Shown: positions 24,593 through 35,100 of the stretch, piece by piece
Numbering within the stretch: the stretch's first letter is position 1
Layout of the letters: each line of letters opens with the position of its first letter
NCBI GenBank assembly: GCA_035582835.1
Contig: JAYKAV010002695.1
Span: 1 to 64,000, forward strand
Direction of reading: 5' to 3'
Length of the DNA: 64,000 nucleotides
Source of the DNA: Phoebastria nigripes
Lineage: Eukaryota; Chordata; Aves; Procellariiformes; Diomedeidae
Position numbers and translations under genes: made by a program
The notes under the pieces: generated by a model
The model's input: the letters and a program-made list of their open reading frames with translations, nothing else
Databases searched by the model: none
What the model was told of the DNA's origin: nothing

Positions 24593-24646
24593 ATGGCAGC
24601 CCGAGCGGGCTCTGCCATGGCCGCCCGCGGGCCGCGGCGCTGTTAG
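24593..24646 (+). other. Candidate upstream ORF 2 in BICD2 leader (17 codons plus stop)
   Basis: An ATG at 24593 (TTGATGG, G at +4) opens a 17-codon frame, MAARAGSAMAARGPRRC, that stops at TAG 24644-24646. An internal in-frame ATG at 24617 has a strong GCCATGG context. The stop lies 84 bases upstream of the BICD2 ATG, so reinitiation is possible. If the transcript includes this stretch, the uORF should lower BICD2 translation. This is inference from position and context. Confidence 0.45.
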
Positions 24647-24730
24647 GAGCGGCAGGCGGGCTGCGTGTTCGCCCTTTCGTCCGCCCGCCTCGCCGGCTGG
24701 GAGCCGGCGGCCGCCCCCGCCGCCGCCGAC

Positions 24731-24970
24731 ATGTCGCTGGCCATGGAGGAGGAGGAGTACGCCAGGCTGGTGATGGAGTCGGAGCCCGAGTGGCTGCGGA
24801 GCGAGATCAAGCGGCTCTTCCAGGAGCTGGGCGAGACCACCCGGGAGAAGATCCAGGCGGCGGAGTACGGGCTGGCCGTGCTGGAGGAGAAGCAGCAGCT
24901 GAAGCAGCAGTACGAGGAGCTGGAGCTGGAGTACGAGACCATCCGCACCGAGATGGAGCAGCTGAAGGAG
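24731..24970 (+). CDS. BICD2: BICD2 coding exon 1 (N-terminal 80 residues; rest of gene outside window)
   Basis: BICD2 is a homodimeric coiled-coil adaptor that joins dynein and dynactin to cargo such as RAB6 vesicles and the nuclear envelope. The translated exon starts [17 protein letters not shown] and ends EMEQLKE. Compared with human BICD2 as recalled, the [11 protein letters not shown] and [20 protein letters not shown] segments match and the exon has the same 80-codon length. The AAEYG CC1 box (A43, A44, G47), which binds dynein light intermediate chain in the family, is intact. From about residue 20 onward the sequence is charged heptad coiled coil. BICD1 lacks the [11 protein letters not shown] start, so BICD2 fits better, although the KQQY stretch resembles BICD1. 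The first ATG is chosen because it puts EEEE at residues 6-9, as in human BICD2. The second ATG (codon 5) has the stronger GCCATGG context. The exon ends at a phase-0 donor. All 80 codons end in G or C. Confidence 0.95.
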
Positions 24971-24976
24971 GTGAGG
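24968..24976 (+). other. BICD2: Splice donor of BICD2 exon 1
   Basis: The sequence GAG|GTGAGG is a strong match to the vertebrate 5' splice site consensus. It lies directly after the LKE codons, where the recalled human protein also changes exon (next residues AFGQ). The intron is phase 0. No sequence encoding the expected second exon was found downstream. Confidence 0.9.
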
Positions 24977-25019
24977 CGGCGGCGGGGGGCCGGCGGCAGG
25001 TGCCTGCCCTGCGGGGCGG

Positions 25020-25048
25020 CCCGGGCCCGAGCCCGGGCCCGAGCCCGG
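25020..25048 (+). repeat. 12-bp tandem repeat CCCGGGCCCGAG just inside intron 1
   Basis: Two full copies (25020-25031, 25032-25043) and a partial third copy lie 49 bases after the splice donor. The unit contains the self-complementary core CCCGGGCCC, so the stretch can fold strongly in DNA or RNA. The BICD2 reading frame stays open through it, giving alternating Arg-Ala if the intron were retained. Confidence 0.85.
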
Positions 25049-26539
25049 CCGCTGCGGGTGCGGGGGGCGAAGGCGGTTTGGGGAGGGTGGGAGCGGGACA
25101 GGTGGCCGTCTTCGGAGCCCGGGGGCGGTGGGCTGAGGGGCCGCGGGGCTGCTGTGGGGCGGTCGGGCCCCAGTCTTGCTCCAGGCTGCGCGGTTAAACC
25201 CTTCCTTCTGCAAAATGACAGCTCTCAGAGGCGATTGCCTTTACCTTTCAGACCAGGAAAGGGGGAGGGGGGGGGAAGCTTTTCTGCCCCTAACCCCTCT
25301 CCTGTGCCAGGGGGATGTGGGAGGGAAGCGGGTAAATGCTTTTCTTTCTCTTCCCGTCCCATTTTGCCTCAGGCTCTGGCAGCAGCTCGGCCTCGGGGCT
25401 GCAGCGAGGAGAGGAGCCTCTCGGTGCAGCTCTGGGGCTGCTCGCCGCTGTCACCGGCTCCGCCTCGGAGAGGGGACCCGAGCAGGCGGTGCTCGGCAAG
25501 GGCAGGGGCCGGGATCAGGGCTTTGGTGGGGGCCGGGGTGCCGCTTTGGCGGCTGTCACATGCCTGCCTTTGGGGGGGGGGAAGTCTTGCGTTCGTGTTA
25601 ATGACTTCCTGTATGCGGACCACCACGAAAATAATGTAGCGGGCTTTAGTTCACACAGCTTTGTGTTGGTGCAGTTCCCTGTTGTTGGCCTGTTTTTTAA
25701 TTATTTTTTTTAAAGGAAACTTCAGATCACGTTTAATCTGTACAGCGGAGCAAGGTTTGTCAGAAGAAATGCTGTTTTCTTAGGTCAACCCATGCATAAG
25801 TTTTTCTCATGCAAGATCTCCAGGTCTAGAACATGGGAAAAGCGCTGTCTCGGGACGAGTCCGTGCGCGGAGTGGCACTGACTTGCCAGAATATGTAGAC
25901 GCATGGTTGGCTCTCCTTATGAGAGCATAGCTGATCCCCTGCCAGTCTACTACATAGTGTATCCCATGGGCACTTGTTTGTCTGCCTGTACCCTTGGTTA
26001 TTTTGGTGACTGTTTCCGTGCAGGCAAACCCTGTGCTGCTTTTCAACTGATTTAGGCCTTGCCTTGATTGCAAAAGATCTGATAACAGCCTAAGAGGTGA
26101 ATATATGTGGATTTATTTGACCAGTGCAAACTGTATCCAATGGATCTTTGGTTTAGCTCATTCAGTCGGAAATGGATTTGAAGTAACATCAAAATAGGCT
26201 ATTTCAAAGGGAAAGTAAATACTTGTAAATGGACTGGTACAAATTCAGCTGAATCTGTGAAGGCCCTCACTTCCTGCATCCTGTGTGTCTTTCGGTCTTG
26301 TAAATAAAGCTTTATTCTGCTTTTATGATGTTAAACAAGTCTAAGCAAAAGAGGTTAATTACTTTGAATTACATGGCTATAAACTTGTTAACTAAATATG
26401 CAAGCTGAACTGATGCTCCGCTATAACTAAAGCCACCTGAGACCAACACAGCAGCATACAGTAGCTGAGATGTGAAAGTCAAGGGTAGAGGCAGTCTTGA
26501 AAAGAAGGTGAGAGTGATTAGAGTTGTGCTAAAGGGAAA

Positions 26540-26700
26540 GGAAAGTCAGTAAACCCGTTTGGTAGGTGGGATGGGAGACATAGCATCGAGAAGTGAAGAG
26601 ACTGGCCCAACCTCATTCAGCAAGCCAGCGCCTGACCCACAAATGGAAGCCAGGTTGCCTCAGTCGCAGGTAGCGTGTTATTCACTGGGCTGTGCCGTGT
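26540..26700 (+). repeat. Ancient MIR/CORE-SINE-like relic in intron 1
   Basis: The pattern AAACCCGTTTGGTAGGTGGG, AGAAGTGAAGAGACTGGCCC, then ATTCAGCAAGCCAGCGCCTG and a later GTGTTATTCACTGGGCTGTG parallels MIR-type consensus (GTGACTTGCCCAAGGTCAC, AGCTAGTAAGTGGCAGAGC, TATCCACTAGGC). The three landmarks are in the right order and spacing. The exact family was not determined. Confidence 0.6.
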
Positions 26701-27329
26701 ACACTTGGGTATTACATGTTTTTGCTTTCAGATGGAAAAAGGCTTGAAGACAACTTCTTTTCATTCTTTTAGGGCTGCAACACTTCAGAAGCTTGTAAAA
26801 GAGATTTAAAAAAAATTAAAATGGCAGGATCAGCAATGATTCACTCCTTTTTGAAGGACTTGCTTTGTGTGTGCATGTCCCGTTGTAATTAAGTCAAAAC
26901 CTGGGAGGCAAACAATTCTGGGAACAGCTTGAGGACTCTGCTAGTTAGCCTACACAGGGAAAAAAGCATCGCTCCTCTAGCTTTCTTGTGATGCTGTGGA
27001 GGAATCTGGTCTGCATTAGATCTTGTAAACCTTTAGCAGATGCATGAAGCATGCTCTCAGAGGAGGAGTTTATCTTCTTTGCTGTTTATGCAACTTCTTG
27101 CTTTTCCGAGGCACAGCTAGAGGAGCCTTGCATACAAGACTTGCCACACTGCAACCTGAAGGGACTCTACCTTGGGTTACCTGAGGTTGTTCTTGGGGAA
27201 GGCAGGGGATTGATGGTGGCATGTCTGACTAGAACAGGAGTGCTTTCCATCTCTTGCTTCTTAACTGTGACTTCATGCAGCCTTTTAAAATACAACAATT
27301 CTACCCTCTATAAATCTTGTTTTGTTCTT

Positions 27330-27440
27330 CTCTACTACATCTGGAGACCTCAAGAGCACAAGGCCACGTTATGCTGGGTGCTGTGCAGGCACACAGCAAA
27401 GTTTCCTGTCCTGCTGGGTGTTGTAGATTTGGATATACTT
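27330..27440 (+). repeat. Ancient SINE-like relic in intron 1
   Basis: TATGCTGGGTGCTGTGCAGG followed by CACACAGCAAAG and TTTCCTGTCCTGC resembles the amniote repeat motif GTGCTAGGCGCTGTACA-AACA followed by CAGTCCCTGCCC. It sits less than 1 kb from the relic at 26.54 kb in the same orientation. Confidence 0.45.
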
Positions 27441-29320
27441 CAATTTGTTTAATGTTATGAAGCACCTCGTATCATGGCCCTGTTCATACCGTAGGTAAAT
27501 GGGCTCCGAGTGCGAGAACTTTGTAATATAGTTTGTTGAAAGAACAGGCTTTTCTGCTACAGTCTTCCATAGCTTTCTGGCCAGGTTCTCCCACCTGCCC
27601 CCCATCCCCGATTGTGTCAGAATTTCATAGCCTTAACCTCCACAGATTTATCCCTTTGGTAAGTGCAGATGGCATCCTCAGAGCTGTACCCCATTTTGTA
27701 AAGGTGTCTGTGTACGCCCAGTATTTGCAATTCAAGTCCCCCTGGTGAGGCTGGGGAGCTGTCCTGACCTTGCACTGGGGCTCCACACCAACCTCTCTTT
27801 AGTCAGGGTCCTTGATAAATTGTTGACTCTTCCCTGAGTTTGTCCTTTTGCCTGCTTGCGTGCCGACTTGATCTCATATCTTTTATGGTAATTTGTACTG
27901 CATTTCTTCTATCATCTTCATTTGAGAGAACTAAATGTAAATACAGACTGTCTCCTCAGGTGAACTTACTGGTTATCTTGAGTCCCACCTTTGCTTTTGT
28001 AAAAGGGAATCGATTTCAAACTTTTATTAAACATTGTAATTAAATAACACAGTTTTCCCTAGTTCAGAGAAATAAGATACTGGCTTTCTTGTAGTGAAAT
28101 ACTACATCACATTGCATACATACAATTTTTATTGTTGTTTTTTTCCCCTCTAGGAGATGAAGTAATAAAGAGTTGTTTCTGTAGGCTCTGTTCAACTAGT
28201 AAGTCATCCTGCAAGCCTTTGTCTGCGATGGTGCTAACTGTATAAATTATAAGGCTGCCTACCTGCCTGAGCCGGGATTTCTGTACTTACGGGGAAGATA
28301 CGTAGGATCAGCTCTTTGTGCACTCCAGATCACAAAAGTGATTGTCTGGGGATTCAGTTATTGGCGTTCCTGATGATTTGTAGGGGAACGTGGCATGGAA
28401 GGTTAGCTTGGAAAAGGGGTTATCTGCTTCGCTTAGTATTTTTGAGTTGCTTTTGAGATGTCAGTTAGATTTATAACTAACTATTAGCTCAGTTTTGAAA
28501 CTGGCTGCTGTCCAAAGCTCCTTTCTGATTAGGTGGTTATGTTGTATTGGTGGTGGTAGACTGGTGTTTAAATCCCTCAGAAAACATGGGCATTATATTA
28601 TGAATTACTTGTTTCTGTAATAATGTAAAAGTATACAAGTAGACTGTGGCTGTCCTTAAAGTCAAAAGCATGTGTCAGTACATCATAGTTAATGTGATGT
28701 ATATGGTTTTTAAGGGAGAGGGGAAAAAAAAAAAGCTTAGAAGGAAGAGTGGGAATGATCTGTACATGACTCTTCATTTCTCTGTAGGGTGGCAGTGGCT
28801 CTTGTTTCTGTTTTTTGCCTTTAAGGATTGTGTATTAACTTTATGCCATGGCATGAATTCTCTGTAGAGGATTCCTGGGTAGACTTGGAAGCTGTCTTTG
28901 AAAGAAACATTCAAATAACACCTTGAGCTGCTTCATTTCCCATTAAGCTGAAGTGGGGTGTACTACGCAACTGAAGTCATATGTGCCCGGGCTGTAATAT
29001 TTGTGCTCTTTATTTAAATGTCCTGCTCAGGTGGAGTGTACAGTATCTGTGATCACTGACGGAAGTTTTGCTTTGCTTAATTCACTTACATATGTAACAG
29101 TTAATTGGATACGTGATACTTCATCCAGACTGGTTTAACGTTTTAACTGTGCACCTTCAAAAGCGAAGGAGAAATTGTTGCCTTTCCTTTATACCTTATA
29201 TAGTGCTGTATGCCTTATAGACAGACACATAAGCTAGTTATTGAAGTAGCAGTGATTTTCCTCACTGGATTTATCTACTTTCAAAGCATTTTACCAATTG
29301 TGCTGCTGTACTGCTGTGCT

Positions 29321-29445
29321 CATTTTGTGTGTAGGAACATAAGGGCGAAGAGGGAAGAAATGGCTGGGCTAAAGTCACCTAACAAGCCAGCGGCAGGCTG
29401 GGATTAAATCCTCTGTGCTTGTAGTTCAGTGCTGGATTGACCAGG
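29321..29445 (+). repeat. Ancient MIR/CORE-SINE-like relic in intron 1
   Basis: GGGCTAAAGTCACCTAACAA, then AGCGGCAGGCTGGGATTAAA and TGTAGTTCAGTGCTGGATTG follow the MIR order (AAGGTCACACAGC, GGCAGAGCTGGGATTCAAAC, CAGTGCTC). The stretch is diverged but the landmarks are collinear. Confidence 0.6.
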
Positions 29446-32097
29446 TCTTTCCATTTAATCATGGTAAATAATGATGTTCAGTAGTAGTACCTCTAAGGCC
29501 TCAGGTACACCTCTGCAGCCTCCTCCTGACAAATATACAGGTGTAATATTAATTCCTGCTGAAAGGGAAGGACCTTAACGACATTTGAGATTACCTCTAA
29601 CCCTCCAGCACTGTTAAAACCAAAGGGTTTAGTGTGTAAAATAAAGGAAATGTTTTTTTAAATAGACCAGCTTAGGCAAAATTTAATTCTGGTTATACAC
29701 ATGTAAATCTAGAATAAGAAAAGTACAACTACAAATTGATATTGGGGAACTGATACCAGTTTTGCACATACTAATGGAAAATAGTTATACTTCTGTGAAC
29801 CTGTCTTGTGGATTTAATGGTGATTGTTACTTGGACTCTAACACCTGCCACACTTGAAATGTAAGAAGAGAACAGAATTGCTGTGTCCAGTGTAAAATCA
29901 GACTGAAAACTGTGGTTGGGGTAAGCAAAATATTCCCGTGCAAACTAAGCTTTTTATATTTTGATAAATCATAGTTGGTTTATGTTAAGAACAGAGCCAC
30001 CTGTAATTTTAATCTGATGTCTGCAGCGGTATAAAAACTTAGTACTGTGTTTTGGAAAAGCTACTTTTCTTACATATCCTTATTTTGGAGAAAACAAAGC
30101 CTGAAAAGTTAAACATTCCAGTTTTTCCTGCTGTACTAGAAATAGTAACCTGTAAGGCTTCATGTTACTAACTTCGTTTTCTTTGCCAGTGTTTCTTGAA
30201 CTGCCTTTCTTAAAAATCAGAAATAATAATATTCTTAAAGTGATGATTTCAGATTATTTTCTCGTGGAATTGCTGAATTTTCTTCTTGGGCTTTTTCTCA
30301 TAAAATTCACTATACCATATGTAATAGAACATCCATAAATATTTGGGTGAATAGTAAGGACCTTCAGGTGGAATTAAATTATTAAAAAACCCCCCATTTT
30401 TCTGGGGTAGTGGTTTTCCCTAAGCTGCTGTAGTCTCAGCTGAGAGCTGGGTCTTGGTGAAACGTGATGTTTTATTTTTGTTTTGCGATGCCTGTCTGTG
30501 CCTTGGCCCAGAATGAGGGCTGTCCCTGACCCTCCAGCAAACAGTAGATAATTTGTTTCTAATTTTCTACATTAGATTAAACCCAAGGTTTCATGAAACA
30601 GAAGTGTGGCAGCAGTAGTCCCGTTTACTACATATTTTTCCCCTGGAAGTGTGGCAGTGCTGGGTGTTTGCTGTCCTGGTGGAGGGGATACAGTGAACTG
30701 CACCATGCAACTGAGCCAAATTTTCCTCTTTGTTCTTTTTGGGTTTTTTGTTAGCAAATCTCTTTTTGTTTTCGAATTAGGTCAGTTCCCTGATTTGGGT
30801 CACAGGCGCGCTGTATGTGGTTGTGCAGGTACCACCTCACCGAGAGCGTGTTACAGCAGCAGCAAATAGGTGATGAGAGGAGCATCTTAACCTAGTCTTG
30901 CTGCTGAGCTCGACGGTGGAACTGCTGCCTGCACAAACCGTAGCGTGCGTGGGTCCTTCTTGCCTGACTGCTGGGAATTAGCAGTCTTGGGGATGCTGCA
31001 GTGGCGACGGCATTACTATCAGGCTGGCGGTTACGGTATGGGTCTATAGTGGGATGTAGTCTCTCTTGCAACACTTTTTGTCTTTACCTAAATAAACTGT
31101 TCCTATTAGAGACTCACATTTGGCATCCTTCAGCACGCACTCTCGGATGAGGGCACTTCAGAGCTGAGGCTCTGCATGTGGGATGGAGGGCTGCCCGGGT
31201 GTTCAGAGAGCACGGCGACGGGGTCAGCAGCAGGGGACAGACAGTCTCGGCAGGCGAAACACTGGATCAACTACTGCACGCTGGCAGCCTCTCTCCACAG
31301 GTACCGCAGGGGAAGATTTCTTCAAAGCGGTATTGCTGAGGGCTTGAGTGAACCTGGAGGGCTTCCGATGGGCACCGCTACGTGGGTGACGGCTCTGTGT
31401 TCCTACATCCCTGAAGAGGAAGTTTGTGCAGCCCCTGACGTGGCAGACATCCTGCCTGGAAACAGAAAGTCTCAAACCTACAGTCATCGATGTTTCTTTG
31501 CATGGGGGTTCCCGTGCAGCTCTGCTACGGTGATACCTGTGGTTTACTCATTTCAAATCACAATTCTTGCTTGCCATTTCAACATCTGCTGGAACAAACT
31601 CGCTAGTTTCAGGGGTGTTAATACCCGACTTATCTCTTTGAATTTAGGACCATTTTTCTTTTAATCTGAACAAAAATTCTAATGATTTGGAAAATTGCCT
31701 GGTTTCCCTAGGAGGGGGGCGAGTGGGTGGGAATAGCAGTTCTCAGGTCTGTGCGCTGCCCCGGAGTTAATGGATTCACCATTTCCTCTTTCGCTCTACT
31801 ATATGCGAGGTTGTGACTAATCTGTAGTGGCGTGGGGCCATAAGATGACTTCCAGAGGGTGATGCATCCTCCAGGCATTCATTTGCTTTCTTTCTCTGCT
31901 TTTGGCAGACTGCAGAGAATTGTTTGTTCAGATCTGGTAACCCAGCAACAGAGGAATATAACGTGGGTTTGAAATATGATCCACAAAACCTTAACAGAGG
32001 GAAGTGACACAAATAAACTTTGCCATCCAAATGAACGCAGGAGCCTCCATTTCAGAGAATAGCTGAAGTTTTAAGTGTCATAGCTGCAGAACTGTCA

Positions 32098-32179
32098 CTT
32101 TTTTCTTATTTTGCCCTTCCTTCCAGCTCTTCCTTCCACCTTCTGCTTTCCTTCCCCTCCTCTCTCCCCAGCTGTTTTC
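32098..32179 (+). repeat. Polypyrimidine tract in intron 1
   Basis: A long CT-rich stretch ends in CTCTCCCCAG, which looks like a splice acceptor. The sequence after it (CTGTTTTC) does not lead into a recognisable exon with a donor, so it is called low-complexity sequence. Confidence 0.7.
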
Positions 32180-35100
32180 NCTACTCGGGCTGAAATACAC
32201 ACCAGGCAGCGGAGCCTACCTCTGCATCCCGACGTGTGTCGGGCTCACCCCGCAGACAGGCATCACTTTGGAGTGGGTAGCTGGGACCTACCTGAAGAGT
32301 CTGCTAAAAGCTGTGGTCTGTCTTGCCCATGAAAGAGATGGGTTTGCCACTGGGGCTCTGCGGAAGCAGGGACCCACGTGGCGTCTAGAGGGTCCTTGAC
32401 ACGGAAGACTGCTTGGCTCTGGCGTCTGTGTGCCTGGACATGGGCCTAATTGGGAATGTTTGGCCCAGACATAGTTGAAGCGTGGTGTGGGAATGGATAT
32501 GGTTTCTCTGCAGTCTTGTGGCCATGTTCGGCATTTGGGTCAGGGAAGGCCGTGCCATATTAGGACCTATATAGCTCTTGCTGAAACGAATGGCATGTCT
32601 GGTGGTGTGCTGCACTCATGCTATATGGCCCGGCCTCTGCGGTATGCCGCAGTCCTTCTGTCTCCTTAAATCTTTTGTTTTTACCCCTTAATTGCTGCCA
32701 ACGTGCAGTCTGGATCTTAGCAAGCTTATGGAGTGGTGCTGAGCGCTCTGCTGTAGGCAACGAGGTAGTGTTACAGTAAGTTCATTAGGAAGTCTCTCCG
32801 CATGTGCTGTCTGTCAGTGCTGAACAGAACTGGTCCTGTAGTTTAGCTCTGGCTCCAAGGCAGACAAGTGTATTGATCTAATGGATGAATGAGCTTATTT
32901 CTTCAGTATTGCTACAAACTAAAAAGACGTTTGAACTGCCATCTAACCTACCAAAACCAAACAAGTTTCATTGCTTCCTATGCACAGAGAGTTTGTTACA
33001 TCTGATTTTAGTCTCTTTTCAGGGTCAAAATCCTTTTTGTTTTCAAATGATCAATGGATGATGTTTGTTTAGAGCTTGTTCTGTTGCATGAACCGATGAC
33101 TCTAAAGTAGAAGGGATTTTCTTGCGCTCCCTGCACACAAGGCTGTGTGTGTTTTGAGGGAGAGATTTGGTTGTGATGCCCAGTGTGGCTGAATATCATG
33201 ACATGTCTGTANTCCAACCCAGCTCTCTAGCTCTTGCTAGAGCTTGGCAGTGGGTGCCCTGCCAGTAGCTGTGAATGAAACTTTGCGACAGTATGATGTT
33301 AGGAAGGAAACAGAGAGAATGCATTTTCAAGCAGTCAGTATGTAATTATTTTGTGGTTTGCTCTGATGTCATTTGGAGGGGGCATTCTGGCCTTTGAAAT
33401 GGGAATCGGCTGTTGTAGGATGAATGCAACTGTCCCCAAGAGGCAACGAGCAGTAAAAAGCAGTGTCATGTAGCATGTGCCCTCAGCTTTGGTACGTACT
33501 ATCAAAAGAAGAAAGATTATTTTGCCAAAACATACTTCCCTAAATAAATTTTGGTCTCTGATTTAGCTGAAATAATTCGGCAGTGGTCCTCATTTAAGCT
33601 TTTCTCAGGCACAGTTTAATCCAGTAGCTTTCTGAGACTTGTATCTATGTGAATAAAGGCTCCAGTCTGACTCGCATCTTAGTTCACTGTGTTCAACAGC
33701 TGTGCAAGCAATTCCACTTGGCTCCCTTATGGTGATGCTTTCATAAAGTGTTTTTAACCAAGAAGTGGTTAAAATCAGATATTCTNAGCTGTTAAAATCA
33801 GGTAATCATTTTTCACATAAATAATTTCTCTTGAAGTGAGGGACAGGGATTGATCTATTCATTTCCAGCTCAAATTTTCTTCTGTCTCCTTCAAATTTAT
33901 ATAAATGTACATAATTTAACAGCTGTAATGTCAATAACAGTGAGGCTTCACCTATTACAAGAGGTGTCATTTTTCCCTTCATCAAATACCTATTCTTCCA
34001 TGTGGTTCTTTTTTTTTTTTTTTTCCCCTCAAACTTTTGTGGCTTCAATCTCTGACATTTCTCATTGCAAAAGTCCATTTTACACATTTGGTAATGGTTT
34101 TCATTCTGTCACTCAGCAGCACTGGGATATTCTCCCACATCTTACAGCTGTGGTGGTAGGCAGAGGGTTTTAAAGAAAAATTTGCATTTCGAATACAGCA
34201 ACATATTTAGTGTGACGAAAGTATAAGAAAATGCAAACCTTTGTGCACCCTCTGAAGCGTTAGTACCCTTAAGAAGGCTTTGTCCTGGCCTTGTCCTCTA
34301 GAAAAATACGCTGATTTTCTTTTCTCCCAATTATAATGGAATGATAAGCTTTGTGATCTTAAATAAATCCGACTGCTCTAGCTTTTGTCGGCCAGCTTTC
34401 TGGTCTTTCATAACAATATGGATGGTTGTTTTTAAATTTGAATGGCTGGTTGGTTTTTGAGATGAATGAAATCCTGTCATGTAAAAATCTGTCTTACGTG
34501 TACATAACAAGTAAGCCTAATGTGAAAGTGGGATCTTTAGTATACTGTATAGCTACACAAAATCTGCATTTAAATAGTGTAAATGAGTTAACTTCAAGTG
34601 CATGAAAACCAGAACATTTTAAGTTGGAAAATCCCCTTGCTATGGCAGGTTTATTTGCCATTGCTTGTGTGTTTATGCGGAGACCTTTCTTTACTGATGG
34701 GAGGGAGAAGATAGGTACAGTAATTGCAATTTCAAGTATTACACTAGGCTTATTTTTAGTCTTGATTCACAATTTCTTTCCTTGTGTATCTTTAATAAGA
34801 ATTTTACTTTAAATCCAAACTTCTCTGATTTTTTTGTCATTGGTTTTGACAAACATTTCTGAATTTTTCAGTCTGCTTGTGTTAGGATATAATGGTCTTT
34901 TCCTCCTTGCATTTTTGTGATCAAAACCATTTCAGGTGGGCAGGAAGGCACTTATCTGTCCCCTCATGTCAACTGCAAAGGTTACATAGAGCCAATGAGG
35001 GCAGAACTGTAATTTGCTTTTCCTAATTAGTAAGATCCCTCTAACATCTGATTATTCAGTTGTGATGAGATCCTCTGGGACTTCAGTGGGAACACAGGCC

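Larger units (their letters stand above)
24380..25580. promoter_or_regulatory. CpG island over BICD2 promoter, 5' leader, exon 1 and start of intron 1
   Basis: This stretch is extremely GC-rich with frequent CpG, in sharp contrast to the AT-rich flanks. A GC box (GGGGCGG, 24398-24404) lies next to the palindrome GGCGCGCC (24386-24393), just after the assembly gap. No TATA box is visible in what can be read, which fits a dispersed CpG-island promoter. The transcription start cannot be placed from sequence and may lie in the gap. G-runs occur inside the intronic part at 25259-25275 and 25572-25581. The downstream boundary is approximate. Confidence 0.8.

Noticed and set aside
24463..25197. 244-codon plus-strand frame overlapping BICD2 exon 1
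   Set aside because: It begins at TTG, is out of frame with BICD2, and is Gly/Arg/Ala-rich from CpG-island composition.
24473..25213. 246-codon minus-strand open frame over BICD2 exon 1
   Set aside because: It is the antisense shadow of a GC3-saturated exon and CpG island; it has no known domain.
31176..31664. 162-codon plus-strand ORF, one of the longest outside the CpG island
   Set aside because: No recognisable family or splice context, and an ORF of this length is expected by chance in 64 kb read in six frames.
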